From Maridesulfovibrio sp. (GTDB lineage Bacteria; Desulfobacterota; Desulfovibrionia; Desulfovibrionales; Desulfovibrionaceae): DNA of 64,000 nucleotides. Positions 17,142-26,303 of the stretch are shown here, piece by piece (the stretch's first letter is position 1; each line of letters opens with the position of its first letter). The stretch is from positions 1,578,501 to 1,642,500 of the forward strand of contig NZ_OY787459.1 in assembly GCF_963678865.1 (NCBI RefSeq). Direction: 5' to 3'. The notes under the pieces were generated by a model, which saw nothing but the letters and a program-made list of their open reading frames with translations, had not been told where the DNA came from and did no database searches. Made by a program: the position numbers and the translations under genes.

Positions 17142-19574
17142 ATGCTGAAAAACATGAAAGTAACAGCCAAAATTGCCGCAGGGTTCGGACTGATCCTGCT
17201 CCTGCTGGCAGCAACAGCGGGACAAGGAATCCTAAGTCTTAAAGACAGCTCAGACGGATTCGCTGAATACCACGAACTGTCTAAACACACCAATCTCGCC
17301 GGACGCATACAAGCCAATCTACTGCTGACCCGCATGGGTGCCGTTGCCTATATGAGCTCAGGAACTGACCAGGCTCTGAGGCAGTACACTGGAAGAATGA
17401 ACAAGCTTCATCAACTCGTTCAAGCTGCAGAGAAGGAAATAACCAAGGCTGAACAATCCGGTCTGGTAAATAAGCTTGGACAGGAAATTGCAGCCTACGA
17501 GCAGAAATACAACCAGTTGCTCACTCATAAAAAAAATGAACACTCCATCCTGAATAAAGCGGTGGAGGGCAGTAAAATTCTCAGCCAATGTCTGGAAACA
17601 CTGCGTGACAACGCACGGGAACGAGACGACCAGTTCATGCTCGCTAGGATTGAAAAAAGCAGGGCCATAATGTTTGAAGCAAGACTGGCAAATGCTTACT
17701 TCATCTATAGAACAAAGAAAGAAGAGGACGCGGAAAAAGCCCTCGCACTGCTGAAAGATCTCCAGCAAAGCATTACCGACATTGAAAATACCCTCTACTC
17801 TCCTTCCGACCTGAACATGATCGGAACAATGGCTGAAAACACGCAGCTGTATATCAAGAACACAAACGAACTTATAAAAGAGACACAAGGTCAGATTGCG
17901 GTTGAACAAAAACTGGGCGAACTCGGCCCGGTAATGGCCCAGCAGATTGAAGAACTCAAATTGTCCATAATGAAATCTCAGGATGAACTGGGCCCCAGAA
18001 TGCAGACATCCATTGCTGCGGCAACGGAAAACATGACCGTAATCTCAGCCATCGCCATCATTATCGGCATGATCCTCGCTTTTTTCATCTCCCGCAGCAT
18101 TACCGTCCCCCTTACCAAAGCACGTTTATTTGTTCAGGAACTGGCCAACGGCAATCTGGATAATAAAATGGATGTAAACCAGAAAGACGAAGTGGGCATG
18201 ATTTGCAAAGACGTGACCCAGGTTGGTGAAGCCCTTAAAAAGGTGATGGCTGAGGTGGATAAAACCATCACCGGAATTGAGGAAGGACGGATCGATAGTC
18301 AGGCGGACCACACCGGTTTCAAAGGCAGCTATGCAGAACTCATAGACCGCACCAACCGGGCGATGAACGTAATGAAATCATTTATTGATGCCGTTCCCAT
18401 GCCGGTTATGACCATAGATCGTCAGATGAATATCCTGTACATGAACAGGACCGGGACCAAATTGTTCAGCAAATCTCTTGGTGAGCTGAAAAAAAACAAG
18501 TGTTCAAAGATCATAAACACCTCAGACTGCGGAACTAAGAATTGCGCTTGTGCCAAATCATTTATATCGCACAAACCTGAGAACGGCTCCACAACAGCTG
18601 ACATCGCTGCTGGCAGGCTGGAAGTTGATTATTTCAGCGTACCGATTGAAAAAGACGGTGATGTTGTCGGAGCGCTTGAGGTCATTCTTGACCAGACCGC
18701 CATCCGCACAGCCCAGCGCACAATGCAGGATGTGGCCGGGCGCACTCAGGCCGTTGCCGAGCAGCTATCCTCTGCCAGTGAAGAACTGGCCGCACAGGTG
18801 GAGCAAATCCGCAACGGTTCCGAGATTCAACATGAAAGGATTACCGAAACCGCCACTGCCATGGAACAGATGAACAGCACCATCATGGAAGTAGCCCGCA
18901 ACGCATCCAATGCATCAGGTAAGTCTCTGGAAGCAAAAAATCAGGCGGAAGAAGGCGCGCAGATTGTATCCCAGTCCGTGCAGTCAATCACAGAAGTAAG
19001 CACCATTGCCAATGACCTGCGCTCCAGTATGGTTAATCTCAGCAAACAAACTGAATCCATAAGCACGGTCATGGATGTTATTTCCGACATCGCCGACCAG
19101 ACCAACCTGCTGGCCCTGAACGCAGCAATCGAAGCAGCCCGTGCCGGGGAAGCCGGACGAGGGTTCGCCGTTGTTGCAGATGAAGTCCGCAAGCTGGCTG
19201 AAAAAACCATGACCGCGACTCATGAAGTAGGCAACAGTGTGGAAAGCATACAGCAATCCATGAGCGCCAACCTGCGCGAAATGGAGGATGCAGTGGAAGC
19301 TGTTGAAAAAACCACTGAACTGGCGACAAAATCCGGGGCATCCCTTAAGACAATTGTCAGCACGGTAGATTACAGCGCAAGCCAGGTCGAAGGCATAGCC
19401 ACCGCCTCCGAGGAACAATCCAGTGCATCGGAGCAGATCAACAGCGCCATCACCGAAATCAACAACATCACCCGCGAAACAACTGAAGGAATTCAACAGT
19501 CTGCCAAAGCAGTACAGGAGCTGGCAAAAATGTCCAGCGAACTTAATGGGTTGATCAGAGAACTACAGTCCTAG
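17142..19574 (+). CDS. Methyl-accepting chemotaxis protein with helical sensor, HAMP and Cys-rich PAS domain
   Basis: An 810-residue chemoreceptor. TM1 is at residues 13-33. The periplasmic part (34-295) is all-helical with the block [16 protein letters not shown], related to the sensor of the receptor at 34043-36049. TM2 is ~300-320, then HAMP ([16 protein letters not shown]). A PAS domain at ~415-530 ([19 protein letters not shown]) contains the cysteine cluster [11 protein letters not shown]. The signalling coiled coil has the conserved tip [18 protein letters not shown] near residue 650. The cytoplasmic PAS between HAMP and the signalling domain suggests a second, intracellular input, perhaps redox or haem. 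GGGGGG lies just upstream of the ATG. No CheR pentapeptide is visible. Confidence 0.94.
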   Translation: MLKNMKVTAKIAAGFGLILLLLAATAGQGILSLKDSSDGFAEYHELSKHTNLAGRIQANLLLTRMGAVAYMSSGTDQALRQYTGRMNKLHQLVQAAEKEITKAEQSGLVNKLGQEIAAYEQKYNQLLTHKKNEHSILNKAVEGSKILSQCLETLRDNARERDDQFMLARIEKSRAIMFEARLANAYFIYRTKKEEDAEKALALLKDLQQSITDIENTLYSPSDLNMIGTMAENTQLYIKNTNELIKETQGQIAVEQKLGELGPVMAQQIEELKLSIMKSQDELGPRMQTSIAAATENMTVISAIAIIIGMILAFFISRSITVPLTKARLFVQELANGNLDNKMDVNQKDEVGMICKDVTQVGEALKKVMAEVDKTITGIEEGRIDSQADHTGFKGSYAELIDRTNRAMNVMKSFIDAVPMPVMTIDRQMNILYMNRTGTKLFSKSLGELKKNKCSKIINTSDCGTKNCACAKSFISHKPENGSTTADIAAGRLEVDYFSVPIEKDGDVVGALEVILDQTAIRTAQRTMQDVAGRTQAVAEQLSSASEELAAQVEQIRNGSEIQHERITETATAMEQMNSTIMEVARNASNASGKSLEAKNQAEEGAQIVSQSVQSITEVSTIANDLRSSMVNLSKQTESISTVMDVISDIADQTNLLALNAAIEAARAGEAGRGFAVVADEVRKLAEKTMTATHEVGNSVESIQQSMSANLREMEDAVEAVEKTTELATKSGASLKTIVSTVDYSASQVEGIATASEEQSSASEQINSAITEINNITRETTEGIQQSAKAVQELAKMSSELNGLIRELQS

Positions 19575-19590
19575 AAAGCAAATAAACATA

Positions 19591-19627
19591 AACTCCGGCA
19601 GACCTGATGGTTTGCCGGAGTTTTTTA
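19591..19627 (+). terminator. Intrinsic terminator after the chemoreceptor gene
   Basis: AACTCCGGCA pairs with TGCCGGAGTT, and six T follow. Confidence 0.85.
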
Positions 19628-19752
19628 GTACACCCCATATAAAAAAGAATCGGTCCAAAGAACCATACCACCTGTTCCTTCCACAAAAACACCCTTTCTC
19701 TGGCTGAAAGCTCCACTTCATGTTTTAATGAATTACAAAAACAGGAGCATTC

Positions 19753-21258
19753 ATGAAAATCCATTCCCTGCTGATTATATTAACAGCCTTATCTCTCGTC
19801 ACAACTTCTGCATGGGCCGGGAATTACCCTGTTGTAGACAGCGGACAAGGGGCCTGCTTCGACAACTCCCGGCAGATTCATTGTCCGGACAACGGAAGTA
19901 ATTTTTACGGGCAGGATGCCCAATACGAAGGAAACCAGCCACATTACAAGGATAACGGAGACGGAACAATTTCCGATCTGGTGACCGGGTTGATGTGGAT
20001 AAAACAACGCGGCCCTGCCGTCAGCTGGCAGCAGGCCATGGACGGCGCTAAGGACTGCCGTGTCGGCGGATACACGGACTGGCGCGCACCGAGCATCAAA
20101 GAACTATACTCACTTATTGATTTCAATGGCTGGGTGCAGCGCACAGAAAAGGATTCCGTCCCGTTTATCAATACGGACTATTTTGAATTTAAATTTGGCG
20201 ACAATTCCAAAGGGCAACGCATCATCGATTGTCAGGACTGGTCTGCAACTACTTACGTGGACACGACCATGGGGGGCGCCCCTACCGCCTTCGGGGTAAA
20301 CTTTGCCGATGGACGCATAAAAGGCTACCCCAAACAAAACCACCGGGGCAGAAGCAACAGATATATACGCTATGTGCGCAGCAATCCTGAATACGGGAAA
20401 AACACTTTCGTTGACCTCGAAAACGGCAGTGTCGAAGACAAGGCAACCGGTCTGATCTGGCAGCAACAGGACAGCATTGAAAAGCTGAATTGGGAACAGG
20501 CTCTGAACTATTGTGAGAAGCTTGATTATGCAGGCCGCAATGATTGGAGACTGCCAAACGTTAAAGAGCTGCAATCAATCGTGGATTACACCCGCAGCCC
20601 CAAAACCAGCGGGACCGCAGCCATTGATCCCATATTTAAAGTAACAGACCGGGAATCATACTACTGGTCATCCACCACCCATCTGGACGGCCCCAAACCT
20701 TCCCATGCTTCCTACGTGGCTTTCGGACGGGCTATGGGCTGCTTCGGCCCCATGGGCAGCAACAATAAAAGCTGGATGGACGTGCACGGGGCCGGAGCCC
20801 AGCGCAGCGATCCCAAATCGGGAACTCCTGATGCATATCCCAACGGACACGGTCCACAGGGCGATGATATCCGAATATATAATTATGTACGCTGTGTAGC
20901 CGGAGGCGGTGTGAAAACTTATGATCCGCCCTACACCAGAATCCCTTCGTGGAAAGGCGGCCCGGCCTATAATGAGACTTTCGGCATGGGCAACAGCAAT
21001 AACGGCAGGCAAAGAATGGGCAGACATCAGGACATGAATTACGGCATGGGAATGGGACAAGGGCGCGGTTCAGGAAAACACCAAGGACCACCGCAAGAAG
21101 CCTTCACAGCCTGCAACGCTAAATCTCAAGGAGACGGATGCTCCTTTCAAACTCCGCATGGCCGACTTTCGGGATTATGCATGAACCGTGGGGATAAACT
21201 GTTCTGTGTTCCCGAAGGGCATGGTCAGGGTGGAATGCGTGGCAGGCCGATGCAGTAA
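19753..21258 (+). CDS. Secreted protein with two DUF1566 domains and a Gly/Met-rich tail
   Basis: A 501-residue exported protein with a signal peptide (residues 1-22, cut near SAWA-GN). Two DUF1566 (Lcl C-terminal) repeats are clear: one at ~75-220 (DLVTGLMWIKQ, YTDWRAPSIKELYSLIDF) and one at ~235-390 (DKATGLIWQQQ, RNDWRLPNVKELQSIVDY, YYWSSTTH). DUF1566 domains occur in surface and fimbrial proteins of unknown biochemical role. The last 110 residues are rich in Gly, Met, Gln and Arg (NYGMGMGQGRG) and end in a small four-Cys segment (AFTACNAKSQGDGCSF, GLCMN, LFCVPEG) that resembles a disulfide-bonded cap. It stands alone between two terminators. Confidence 0.85.
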   Translation: MKIHSLLIILTALSLVTTSAWAGNYPVVDSGQGACFDNSRQIHCPDNGSNFYGQDAQYEGNQPHYKDNGDGTISDLVTGLMWIKQRGPAVSWQQAMDGAKDCRVGGYTDWRAPSIKELYSLIDFNGWVQRTEKDSVPFINTDYFEFKFGDNSKGQRIIDCQDWSATTYVDTTMGGAPTAFGVNFADGRIKGYPKQNHRGRSNRYIRYVRSNPEYGKNTFVDLENGSVEDKATGLIWQQQDSIEKLNWEQALNYCEKLDYAGRNDWRLPNVKELQSIVDYTRSPKTSGTAAIDPIFKVTDRESYYWSSTTHLDGPKPSHASYVAFGRAMGCFGPMGSNNKSWMDVHGAGAQRSDPKSGTPDAYPNGHGPQGDDIRIYNYVRCVAGGGVKTYDPPYTRIPSWKGGPAYNETFGMGNSNNGRQRMGRHQDMNYGMGMGQGRGSGKHQGPPQEAFTACNAKSQGDGCSFQTPHGRLSGLCMNRGDKLFCVPEGHGQGGMRGRPMQ

Positions 21259-21267
21259 AAACAAAAA

Positions 21268-21296
21268 GCCCGGAATGGTAATTTACCGTTCCGGGC
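21268..21296. terminator. Bidirectional terminator between convergent genes
   Basis: GCCCGGAA pairs with TTCCGGGC around a partly complementary loop; A-run on the left and T-rich on the right, so it can serve both the DUF1566 gene and the flavoprotein gene that converge here. Confidence 0.75.
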
Positions 21297-21306
21297 CGTT
21301 TCAACT

Positions 21307-22530
21307 CTACAAACTTTCTACATAGTCCATAATCGCCTGCGCGGAATTCTTGGAGCAACGCACGGCCTCGGCAACAGTTCTGGCTCCGGTGACTACATCC
21401 CCGGAAGCGAAAATACCATCGCGTGTAGTCCGCCCTTCCTCATCCGTGATGACCAGCCCGGTTTTACCGATCTCGATCCCGGTCAGATTATTGCGCGGGG
21501 CCTGACTTACAGCGATGAAAACAGAATCAGCCTGCTCCAGCTTCTCCGAACCGTCCACAGTTACCAGTTTCACCTTGCCGTCATCCCCGGTCTGTTTTTC
21601 AGTACGAACACAAACCACGCCTTCCTCTGTCAATTCCAGAGGGGAATGGAAGAATTTAAAACGGACCCCGTCCAGCTTGGCGTAATCATAATCATATCTG
21701 GTGGCGGACATGTCTTCCAATCCACGGCGGTAAAGCACGGTAACTTCCTGCGCCCCTTTGCGCAGTGCGGTGCGGGCCACATCCATGGCCACGTTTCCGG
21801 CACCGATGACCGCGACCTTCCGGCCCAGCTCATAAACATCAGGGTTTTTGAGATAGTTAATGGCGTAATGCACATTTCCGAGGGTTTCCCCTTTTAAGCG
21901 CAGGGGACGCGGGTTCCAGACCCCGGTACCGATAAAAATCGCCTTGTAGCCGTCACGCAGCAGGTCGTCGAGGCTGATAACCGGACCGATGAGCATGTTC
22001 GGCCGAATTTTCACCCCCAGCTGCATAAGAACTTCACGCAATTTTTCTAGAATATCCTTGGGCAGCCGGAATTCAGGGATGCCGTATTGCAGAACCCCGC
22101 CGATCTTTTCCTCTGATTCGAAGATGGTCACTTCATAACCTTTAAGGGCAAGAATGATGGCTACAGTGATTCCCGCCGGACCGGAGCCGACCACGGCGAT
22201 ACGGGCCTTCCGTTTTTCCAGCTTTTTGGGTTGGAACTGATCAAGATAATAGCGAGAAATATAATTTTCAATATCGCTGCACTGCACCGGGGAACTCTTC
22301 CGGCCCAGAATACAATGCCCTTCACAAAAATTTTCATGAGGGCAGATAAGCGAACAGACCACTGAAAGTGGGTTGTTCTCAAAAAGCATGGCCCCGGCCT
22401 CCTGCATTTTTCCGTCCAGCAGGAGTTCAATCATTTTATTAACAGGTGTACCGAGCGGACAACCTTTGCTGCAAAGAGGTTTCTTGCATTGCAGGCAACG
22501 GGTCGCCTCTTCAATTATGTGTTTTCCCAT
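21307..22530 (-). CDS. Glutamate synthase small-subunit-like NAD(P)-dependent flavoprotein
   Basis: A GltD/NfnB-type oxidoreductase of ~407 residues. N-terminal Fe-S segment: RCLQCKKPLCSKGCPLG and CSLICPHENFCEGHC. FAD motif VVGSGPAGITVAI; NAD(P) motif VIGAGNVAMDVARTA; C-terminal GIFASGDVVTGARTVAEAV. The start is set at the ATG at 22530: a longer frame to 22698 runs backwards through the terminator of the upstream sulfite reductase gene and has no family similarity. The ribosome-binding site is weak, the nearest purine run being AAAGGG ~18 bases upstream. Possible roles are NADPH-dependent glutamate synthase (homotetrameric GltA type) or a ferredoxin-NADP transhydrogenase half; no NfnA-like gene is adjacent. 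Confidence 0.85.
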   Translation of the reverse strand: MGKHIIEEATRCLQCKKPLCSKGCPLGTPVNKMIELLLDGKMQEAGAMLFENNPLSVVCSLICPHENFCEGHCILGRKSSPVQCSDIENYISRYYLDQFQPKKLEKRKARIAVVGSGPAGITVAIILALKGYEVTIFESEEKIGGVLQYGIPEFRLPKDILEKLREVLMQLGVKIRPNMLIGPVISLDDLLRDGYKAIFIGTGVWNPRPLRLKGETLGNVHYAINYLKNPDVYELGRKVAVIGAGNVAMDVARTALRKGAQEVTVLYRRGLEDMSATRYDYDYAKLDGVRFKFFHSPLELTEEGVVCVRTEKQTGDDGKVKLVTVDGSEKLEQADSVFIAVSQAPRNNLTGIEIGKTGLVITDEEGRTTRDGIFASGDVVTGARTVAEAVRCSKNSAQAIMDYVESL

Positions 22531-22668
22531 ATGAATAAGATGTGGTTTGACCCTTTGATTACAGGGCTTTATTTTTTGTGAGGATTTGAAAGCAGTGCGT
22601 GGAAATGCGTTGATAGCAGGGGCTGACAGGGAGGTCCAGCGGATAATGACATTCAGGCATGGAGGTAA

Positions 22669-22702
22669 AAAATGCGGACTCACTTGGGAAGTCCGCATTT
22701 TA
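22669..22702 (-). terminator. Intrinsic terminator after the sulfite reductase gene
   Basis: AAATGCGGACTT-type arms (AAAATGCGGACT / AGTCCGCATTTT) with a short loop; T-rich when read leftward. It separates the sulfite reductase gene from the flavoprotein gene. Confidence 0.8.
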
Positions 22703-22722
22703 AAAACTGAACCTGCCTAAAC

Positions 22723-23379
22723 TTATTTTACAGCTTCGAGCAGGGCTTCTTCGCCGAGTCTATCAATCAAACCGCTGACGCGTTCTCGCTTGCGGCCGTT
22801 TTCCTTGTAGAATTCAAGGGCTTTCACAACCAGTGCAAGAGCTTCATCGTCACCGAGTTTGGTACCGATTTTAACTCCTGCACGGACATTGCGTGCTGCT
22901 CCGCCGCCAAAAAGAACATCCCAGCCTTTGGGGGTGCCAACAAGGCCGATGTCGCGCACATTACTGAATGCGCAAACCATCTTACAACCGGAAACACCGC
23001 TTTTTATCTTGAAAGGATAAGGACCGTTCTGCTTGACGACTTCAAGCAGTTTCTTACCCATGCCACGGCTGTCCTGAACTCCGTATTTACAGACTCCCAC
23101 ACCGGTACAGACACCAACGGTCGGCGGGACCTTATCTACTTTGACTCCGAGGCTGGCAATAACCTCATCCAGTTTATCCTTGGGAATACCTTCCAGATTC
23201 AAGCGCTGTGCGGTGGTCACGCGCAGGGAGGTCAAATTGAATTTGGTCATAGTGTCCATGACGGTCTTCATCATTCCGGGAGTAAACTGTCCCAGAACCA
23301 AGGGGATACGCAGGGCGTAGGTACCGTCCTTGCGCTCAACAGGCATGGCTGAGAGAGATTCAGCAACAATATTATCCAT
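22723..23379 (-). CDS. sir: Low-molecular-weight assimilatory-type sulfite reductase (sirohaem, [4Fe-4S])
   Basis: A 218-residue single-domain member of the nitrite/sulfite reductase family, the same size as the small assimilatory-type enzyme of Desulfovibrio vulgaris. The coupled sirohaem-[4Fe-4S] site is visible as CTGVGVC (C-x5-C) near residue 91 and SGCKMVCAFSN (C-x3-C) near 130. The N-terminal ferredoxin-like half has SLRVTTAQRLNLEGIPKDKL. In vitro such enzymes reduce sulfite to sulfide in six electrons; their role in the cell is not settled. AAGGAG precedes the ATG by 6 bases. It is a separate transcription unit ending at the hairpin at 22669-22702. Confidence 0.88.
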   Translation of the reverse strand: MDNIVAESLSAMPVERKDGTYALRIPLVLGQFTPGMMKTVMDTMTKFNLTSLRVTTAQRLNLEGIPKDKLDEVIASLGVKVDKVPPTVGVCTGVGVCKYGVQDSRGMGKKLLEVVKQNGPYPFKIKSGVSGCKMVCAFSNVRDIGLVGTPKGWDVLFGGGAARNVRAGVKIGTKLGDDEALALVVKALEFYKENGRKRERVSGLIDRLGEEALLEAVK

Positions 23380-23591
23380 AAAAAACTCCTTACTCTGTTT
23401 GATGGGTGTTCATTTACATCAGTGCGCAGACTTCTGCAAATAAAGAAAAAAACCAGAATACCTCCCAAAAAAAAGCAGTTTTTTATAGGCCGGTCACCTT
23501 TAATATGTTAACTGGATATTAGTGCTGATTTTCAGGTAAGGCAGTTAATTACTTACATGCTCATCCCCCACATAACGATAAGGAGAAAGCA

Positions 23592-23909
23592 ATGGTTGTG
23601 ACTGATTCCCGCATACTTGATTATATCGGTGCCGGGATGCTTATTTTTGTATTTCTGGTGTTGGTTTACGGCATAATATACATCCACGACATTCCATACA
23701 ACATTGCCAAGAAAAGAAACCATCCCCATCAGGATGCCATACATGCCGCCGGCTGGGTCAGTCTCTTCACCCTGCACGCAATATGGCCCTTCTTATGGAT
23801 ATGGGCCATGGTTCATAAGCCGGATCTGGAAAGCGACACAACATTTGTGGAACATGAAACTGAAGCTGCAGTCGCAGAAGAAGCAGAACCGGATGCAAAG
23901 GAGGCATAG
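23592..23909 (+). CDS. DUF3302 small inner-membrane protein (YiaW-like)
   Basis: A 105-residue protein with two membrane helices (residues ~10-32 and ~53-72) joined by a short loop containing HDIPYNIAKKRNHPHQDAI, the conserved DUF3302 stretch, and an acidic, Ala/Glu-rich tail. DUF3302 genes occur directly before YiaV-like membrane fusion genes, as here (2-base gap). It is probably a partner or stabiliser of the efflux assembly, with no known catalytic activity. GGAG lies 9 bases before the ATG. First gene of a three-gene operon. Confidence 0.82.
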   Translation: MVVTDSRILDYIGAGMLIFVFLVLVYGIIYIHDIPYNIAKKRNHPHQDAIHAAGWVSLFTLHAIWPFLWIWAMVHKPDLESDTTFVEHETEAAVAEEAEPDAKEA

Positions 23910-23911
23910 CC

Positions 23912-24865
23912 GTGGATATACTTATAGAATTAACATACGCGGCTATCGTTTTTGTTGCCTTCAAAGTCTTTAAAATCCCGGTAACCAAATGGACGGTGAC
24001 AACTGCCGTTGTTGGTGGACTGTTTGTAGTGGGCGGTATCTTCCTGTGCATGGCCTACTACCACCCATATACACCGAACGCGCGCATATACTTCCAGACC
24101 ACCCCCATTGTCCCGCAGGTCCGTGGCAAAACCATTGAGGTTTATGTCAAACCGAACACGCCTTTAAAAGCAGGAGATAAACTTTTCGCCATCGACCCTA
24201 CCCCTTATCAGGCGCGAGTCGATGAGATCAAAGCCCAGTTAAGATTCTCCAATAAACGTCTTAAGGAATCGCAGGAACTCGTAAAGCACTCCGCAGGCAG
24301 CCGCTACGATGTTGAGCAGTATCAGGAAGAGGTAAACCAGTTACAGGGCGAACTGGACAAAGCTGTCTTCAACCTGAACAGCACCGTGGTGGTTGCGCCT
24401 ACGGACGGCTGGGTGACCATGCTCCGGCTTCGTCCGGGCATGATGGCAGTCCCCCTGCCCCTGCGCCCGGTAATGACCTTTGTCCATTCCGAAGATCCCA
24501 TGCTGGTGGCCGCCTTTAAACAGAATCCGCTCCAGAACATCAAACCAGATTTCAATGCCGAGGTTATCTTTCCGGCCATTCCGGGCCGGGCTTTCAAAGG
24601 CAAAGTGACCAAGATTCAGGAAGCATTGGCTGAAGGTCAGTTACAACCTTCCGGCGATCTGCTGAGCGTTTCCACCCATATTCCTGAAGGCAGGGTTCCT
24701 GTTTTCATTCATATCACCGATGACATGTCCCAGTACAACCTGCCTCTGGGCAGCGCGGCGGCGGTCAGTGTCTACAGTGAAAGCATGGAACCGCTGGCCC
24801 TGATCAGACAGGTCCTGCTGCGTATGGTCAGCTGGCGGAACATCATTTGTTTTGAAGCAATCTAG
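23912..24865 (+). CDS. HlyD-family membrane fusion protein (YiaV-like)
   Basis: A 317-residue periplasmic adaptor. Two N-terminal hydrophobic stretches (residues 4-22 and 30-50), then the HlyD barrel-lipoyl-hairpin fold: QVRGKTIEVYVKPNTPLKAGDKLFAIDP, a coiled-coil hairpin at ~90-160, NSTVVVAPTDGWVTMLRLRPG (second lipoyl half), and a C-terminal beta-barrel. The start is a GTG at 23912 with AAAGGAGG 8 bases upstream. It couples the DUF3302 protein to the outer-membrane factor encoded next. No inner-membrane pump gene accompanies the trio. Confidence 0.85.
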   Translation: MDILIELTYAAIVFVAFKVFKIPVTKWTVTTAVVGGLFVVGGIFLCMAYYHPYTPNARIYFQTTPIVPQVRGKTIEVYVKPNTPLKAGDKLFAIDPTPYQARVDEIKAQLRFSNKRLKESQELVKHSAGSRYDVEQYQEEVNQLQGELDKAVFNLNSTVVVAPTDGWVTMLRLRPGMMAVPLPLRPVMTFVHSEDPMLVAAFKQNPLQNIKPDFNAEVIFPAIPGRAFKGKVTKIQEALAEGQLQPSGDLLSVSTHIPEGRVPVFIHITDDMSQYNLPLGSAAAVSVYSESMEPLALIRQVLLRMVSWRNIICFEAI

Positions 24866-24879
24866 CCCGGAGATAGGCC

Positions 24880-26232
24880 ATGCGAACTAATAAAATTCTA
24901 CTGCTGTCTGTCGCGGCATTGCTGATACTTTGCGGCTGCAAACGAAACTATTCCCATACAGAAGCAACCGCCGGAACTAACGGAACAAAAACCGCTACCC
25001 CTGAAAAATGGGCCGGAACAGCTGTGGACAGCGGCACTATCAAAGACGGTTGGATTCATGATTTCAACGATGCCCGGCTTGACGCACTGGTTTCAGAAGC
25101 CATGAAAAACAACCCTGACCTTCAAGCTTCCGCTGCCAAGGTTGATCAGGCCAACGCGCTTGCAAAACAAGCCGGAGCAGCCCTGCTGCCAACGGTTGGA
25201 TTAGGCGGACAGCTTGCCGGCACTACTGCCGGGGGAACTGCCAGACCGCAGGGAGCCGGACTCGGAATATCATGGGAAGCCGATGTCTGGGGCAGGCTGG
25301 GACAGGGAGAACGTTCTGCAGAGGAATCTGCCAAGGCTGTGCAGGCAGATTACGAATTCGCCCGCCAATCGCTTGCTGCTGCCACTGCGCGTAACTGGTT
25401 CCTGCTTAACGAAATTGAAGTTCAACAGGATTTCCTGAAATCTATTGTCGATATTCTAGAAAAAATGAACTCCATTGAAGAACGCAAGCAGAAGATCGGC
25501 AAAATTTCCATGCTGGAAGTCAATCAGATCCGCGCCCAACTGGCTTCGGCAAGGGACGCCGTAACTCAGGCAGAACTTGCAAAACAGGAGGCCGCACGCA
25601 GCCTTGAGACCCTTATCGGACGTTACCCGTCAAACAAACTTACAGGGCAGGATAAACTGATAGCCGCTCTTCCGGCAATTCCAGTGGGGCAACCTTCATC
25701 CATCCTCGAAAGAAGACCGGACCTGATTGCCGCTGAAGACCGTGTTGCAGCGGCATTTTATGCGGAAAAAGGAGCAGAACTGCTGCATCTGCCCCGCTTT
25801 ACTTTCGGCTCCGGGGCCGGGATCAATGCTCTGGGGGATGCCATTGCCGGGCTGACTGCAGGCCTTTTCGCCCCGCTCTACACAGGAGGAGAAATAGAAG
25901 CTGAAGTTGAACAGGCTACGGCAGTGCAAAAAGAAGCCATCGCCAACTACGCTTCTACAGCTTTGAACGCTTTCAAGGAAGTTGAAAACGGTCTGGCAGG
26001 AGAAAAGCTTCTCAAGGAACGTGAAAAGTATATGTCTCAGGCGGCTGCAGAAAACAAAAAAACATTTGAGCTGGCCCAGATCCAGTACAAGGTCGGGAAA
26101 ATAGATCTTTTCGAACTGCTAAGCCACCAGACCAAATGGATCGGCTCTGAAATGTCTCTGCTGGATGTCCGCCGGGAACGACTGGACAACAGGGTAAACT
26201 TACATCTTGCCCTTGGCGGGAGCTTTGAATAA
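24880..26232 (+). CDS. Outer-membrane efflux lipoprotein (NodT/TolC family)
   Basis: A 450-residue outer-membrane factor. The signal peptide ends in a lipobox (LILCGC, Cys20). Two OEP repeats of about 190 residues each follow: ARLDALVSEAMKNNPDLQASAAKVDQA near residue 65, ISWEADVWGRLGQGERSAEES near 135, SSILERRPDLIAAEDRVAAA near 275, and ENGLAGEKLLKEREKYMSQA near 370. These proteins form the trimeric channel of tripartite exporters. It follows the fusion-protein gene by 14 bases in the same operon. Confidence 0.9.
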   Translation: MRTNKILLLSVAALLILCGCKRNYSHTEATAGTNGTKTATPEKWAGTAVDSGTIKDGWIHDFNDARLDALVSEAMKNNPDLQASAAKVDQANALAKQAGAALLPTVGLGGQLAGTTAGGTARPQGAGLGISWEADVWGRLGQGERSAEESAKAVQADYEFARQSLAAATARNWFLLNEIEVQQDFLKSIVDILEKMNSIEERKQKIGKISMLEVNQIRAQLASARDAVTQAELAKQEAARSLETLIGRYPSNKLTGQDKLIAALPAIPVGQPSSILERRPDLIAAEDRVAAAFYAEKGAELLHLPRFTFGSGAGINALGDAIAGLTAGLFAPLYTGGEIEAEVEQATAVQKEAIANYASTALNAFKEVENGLAGEKLLKEREKYMSQAAAENKKTFELAQIQYKVGKIDLFELLSHQTKWIGSEMSLLDVRRERLDNRVNLHLALGGSFE

Positions 26233-26245
26233 ACAGAAGATCATA

Positions 26246-26271
26246 CAGGGTCATGCTCCGGCATGATCCTG
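26246..26271 (+). terminator. Hairpin after the efflux operon
   Basis: CAGGGTCATGC pairs with GCATGATCCTG (one G/T mismatch) around TCCG. It lacks a clear T-run, so termination is uncertain. Confidence 0.4.
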
Positions 26272-26303
26272 CCGTATTATCCTAAACCTGAACATTACTT
26301 GCA

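Noticed and set aside
22531..22698. Extended N-terminus of the GltD-like flavoprotein
   Set aside because: The extra 56 residues are unlike the family and would be encoded by the terminator of the sulfite reductase gene.
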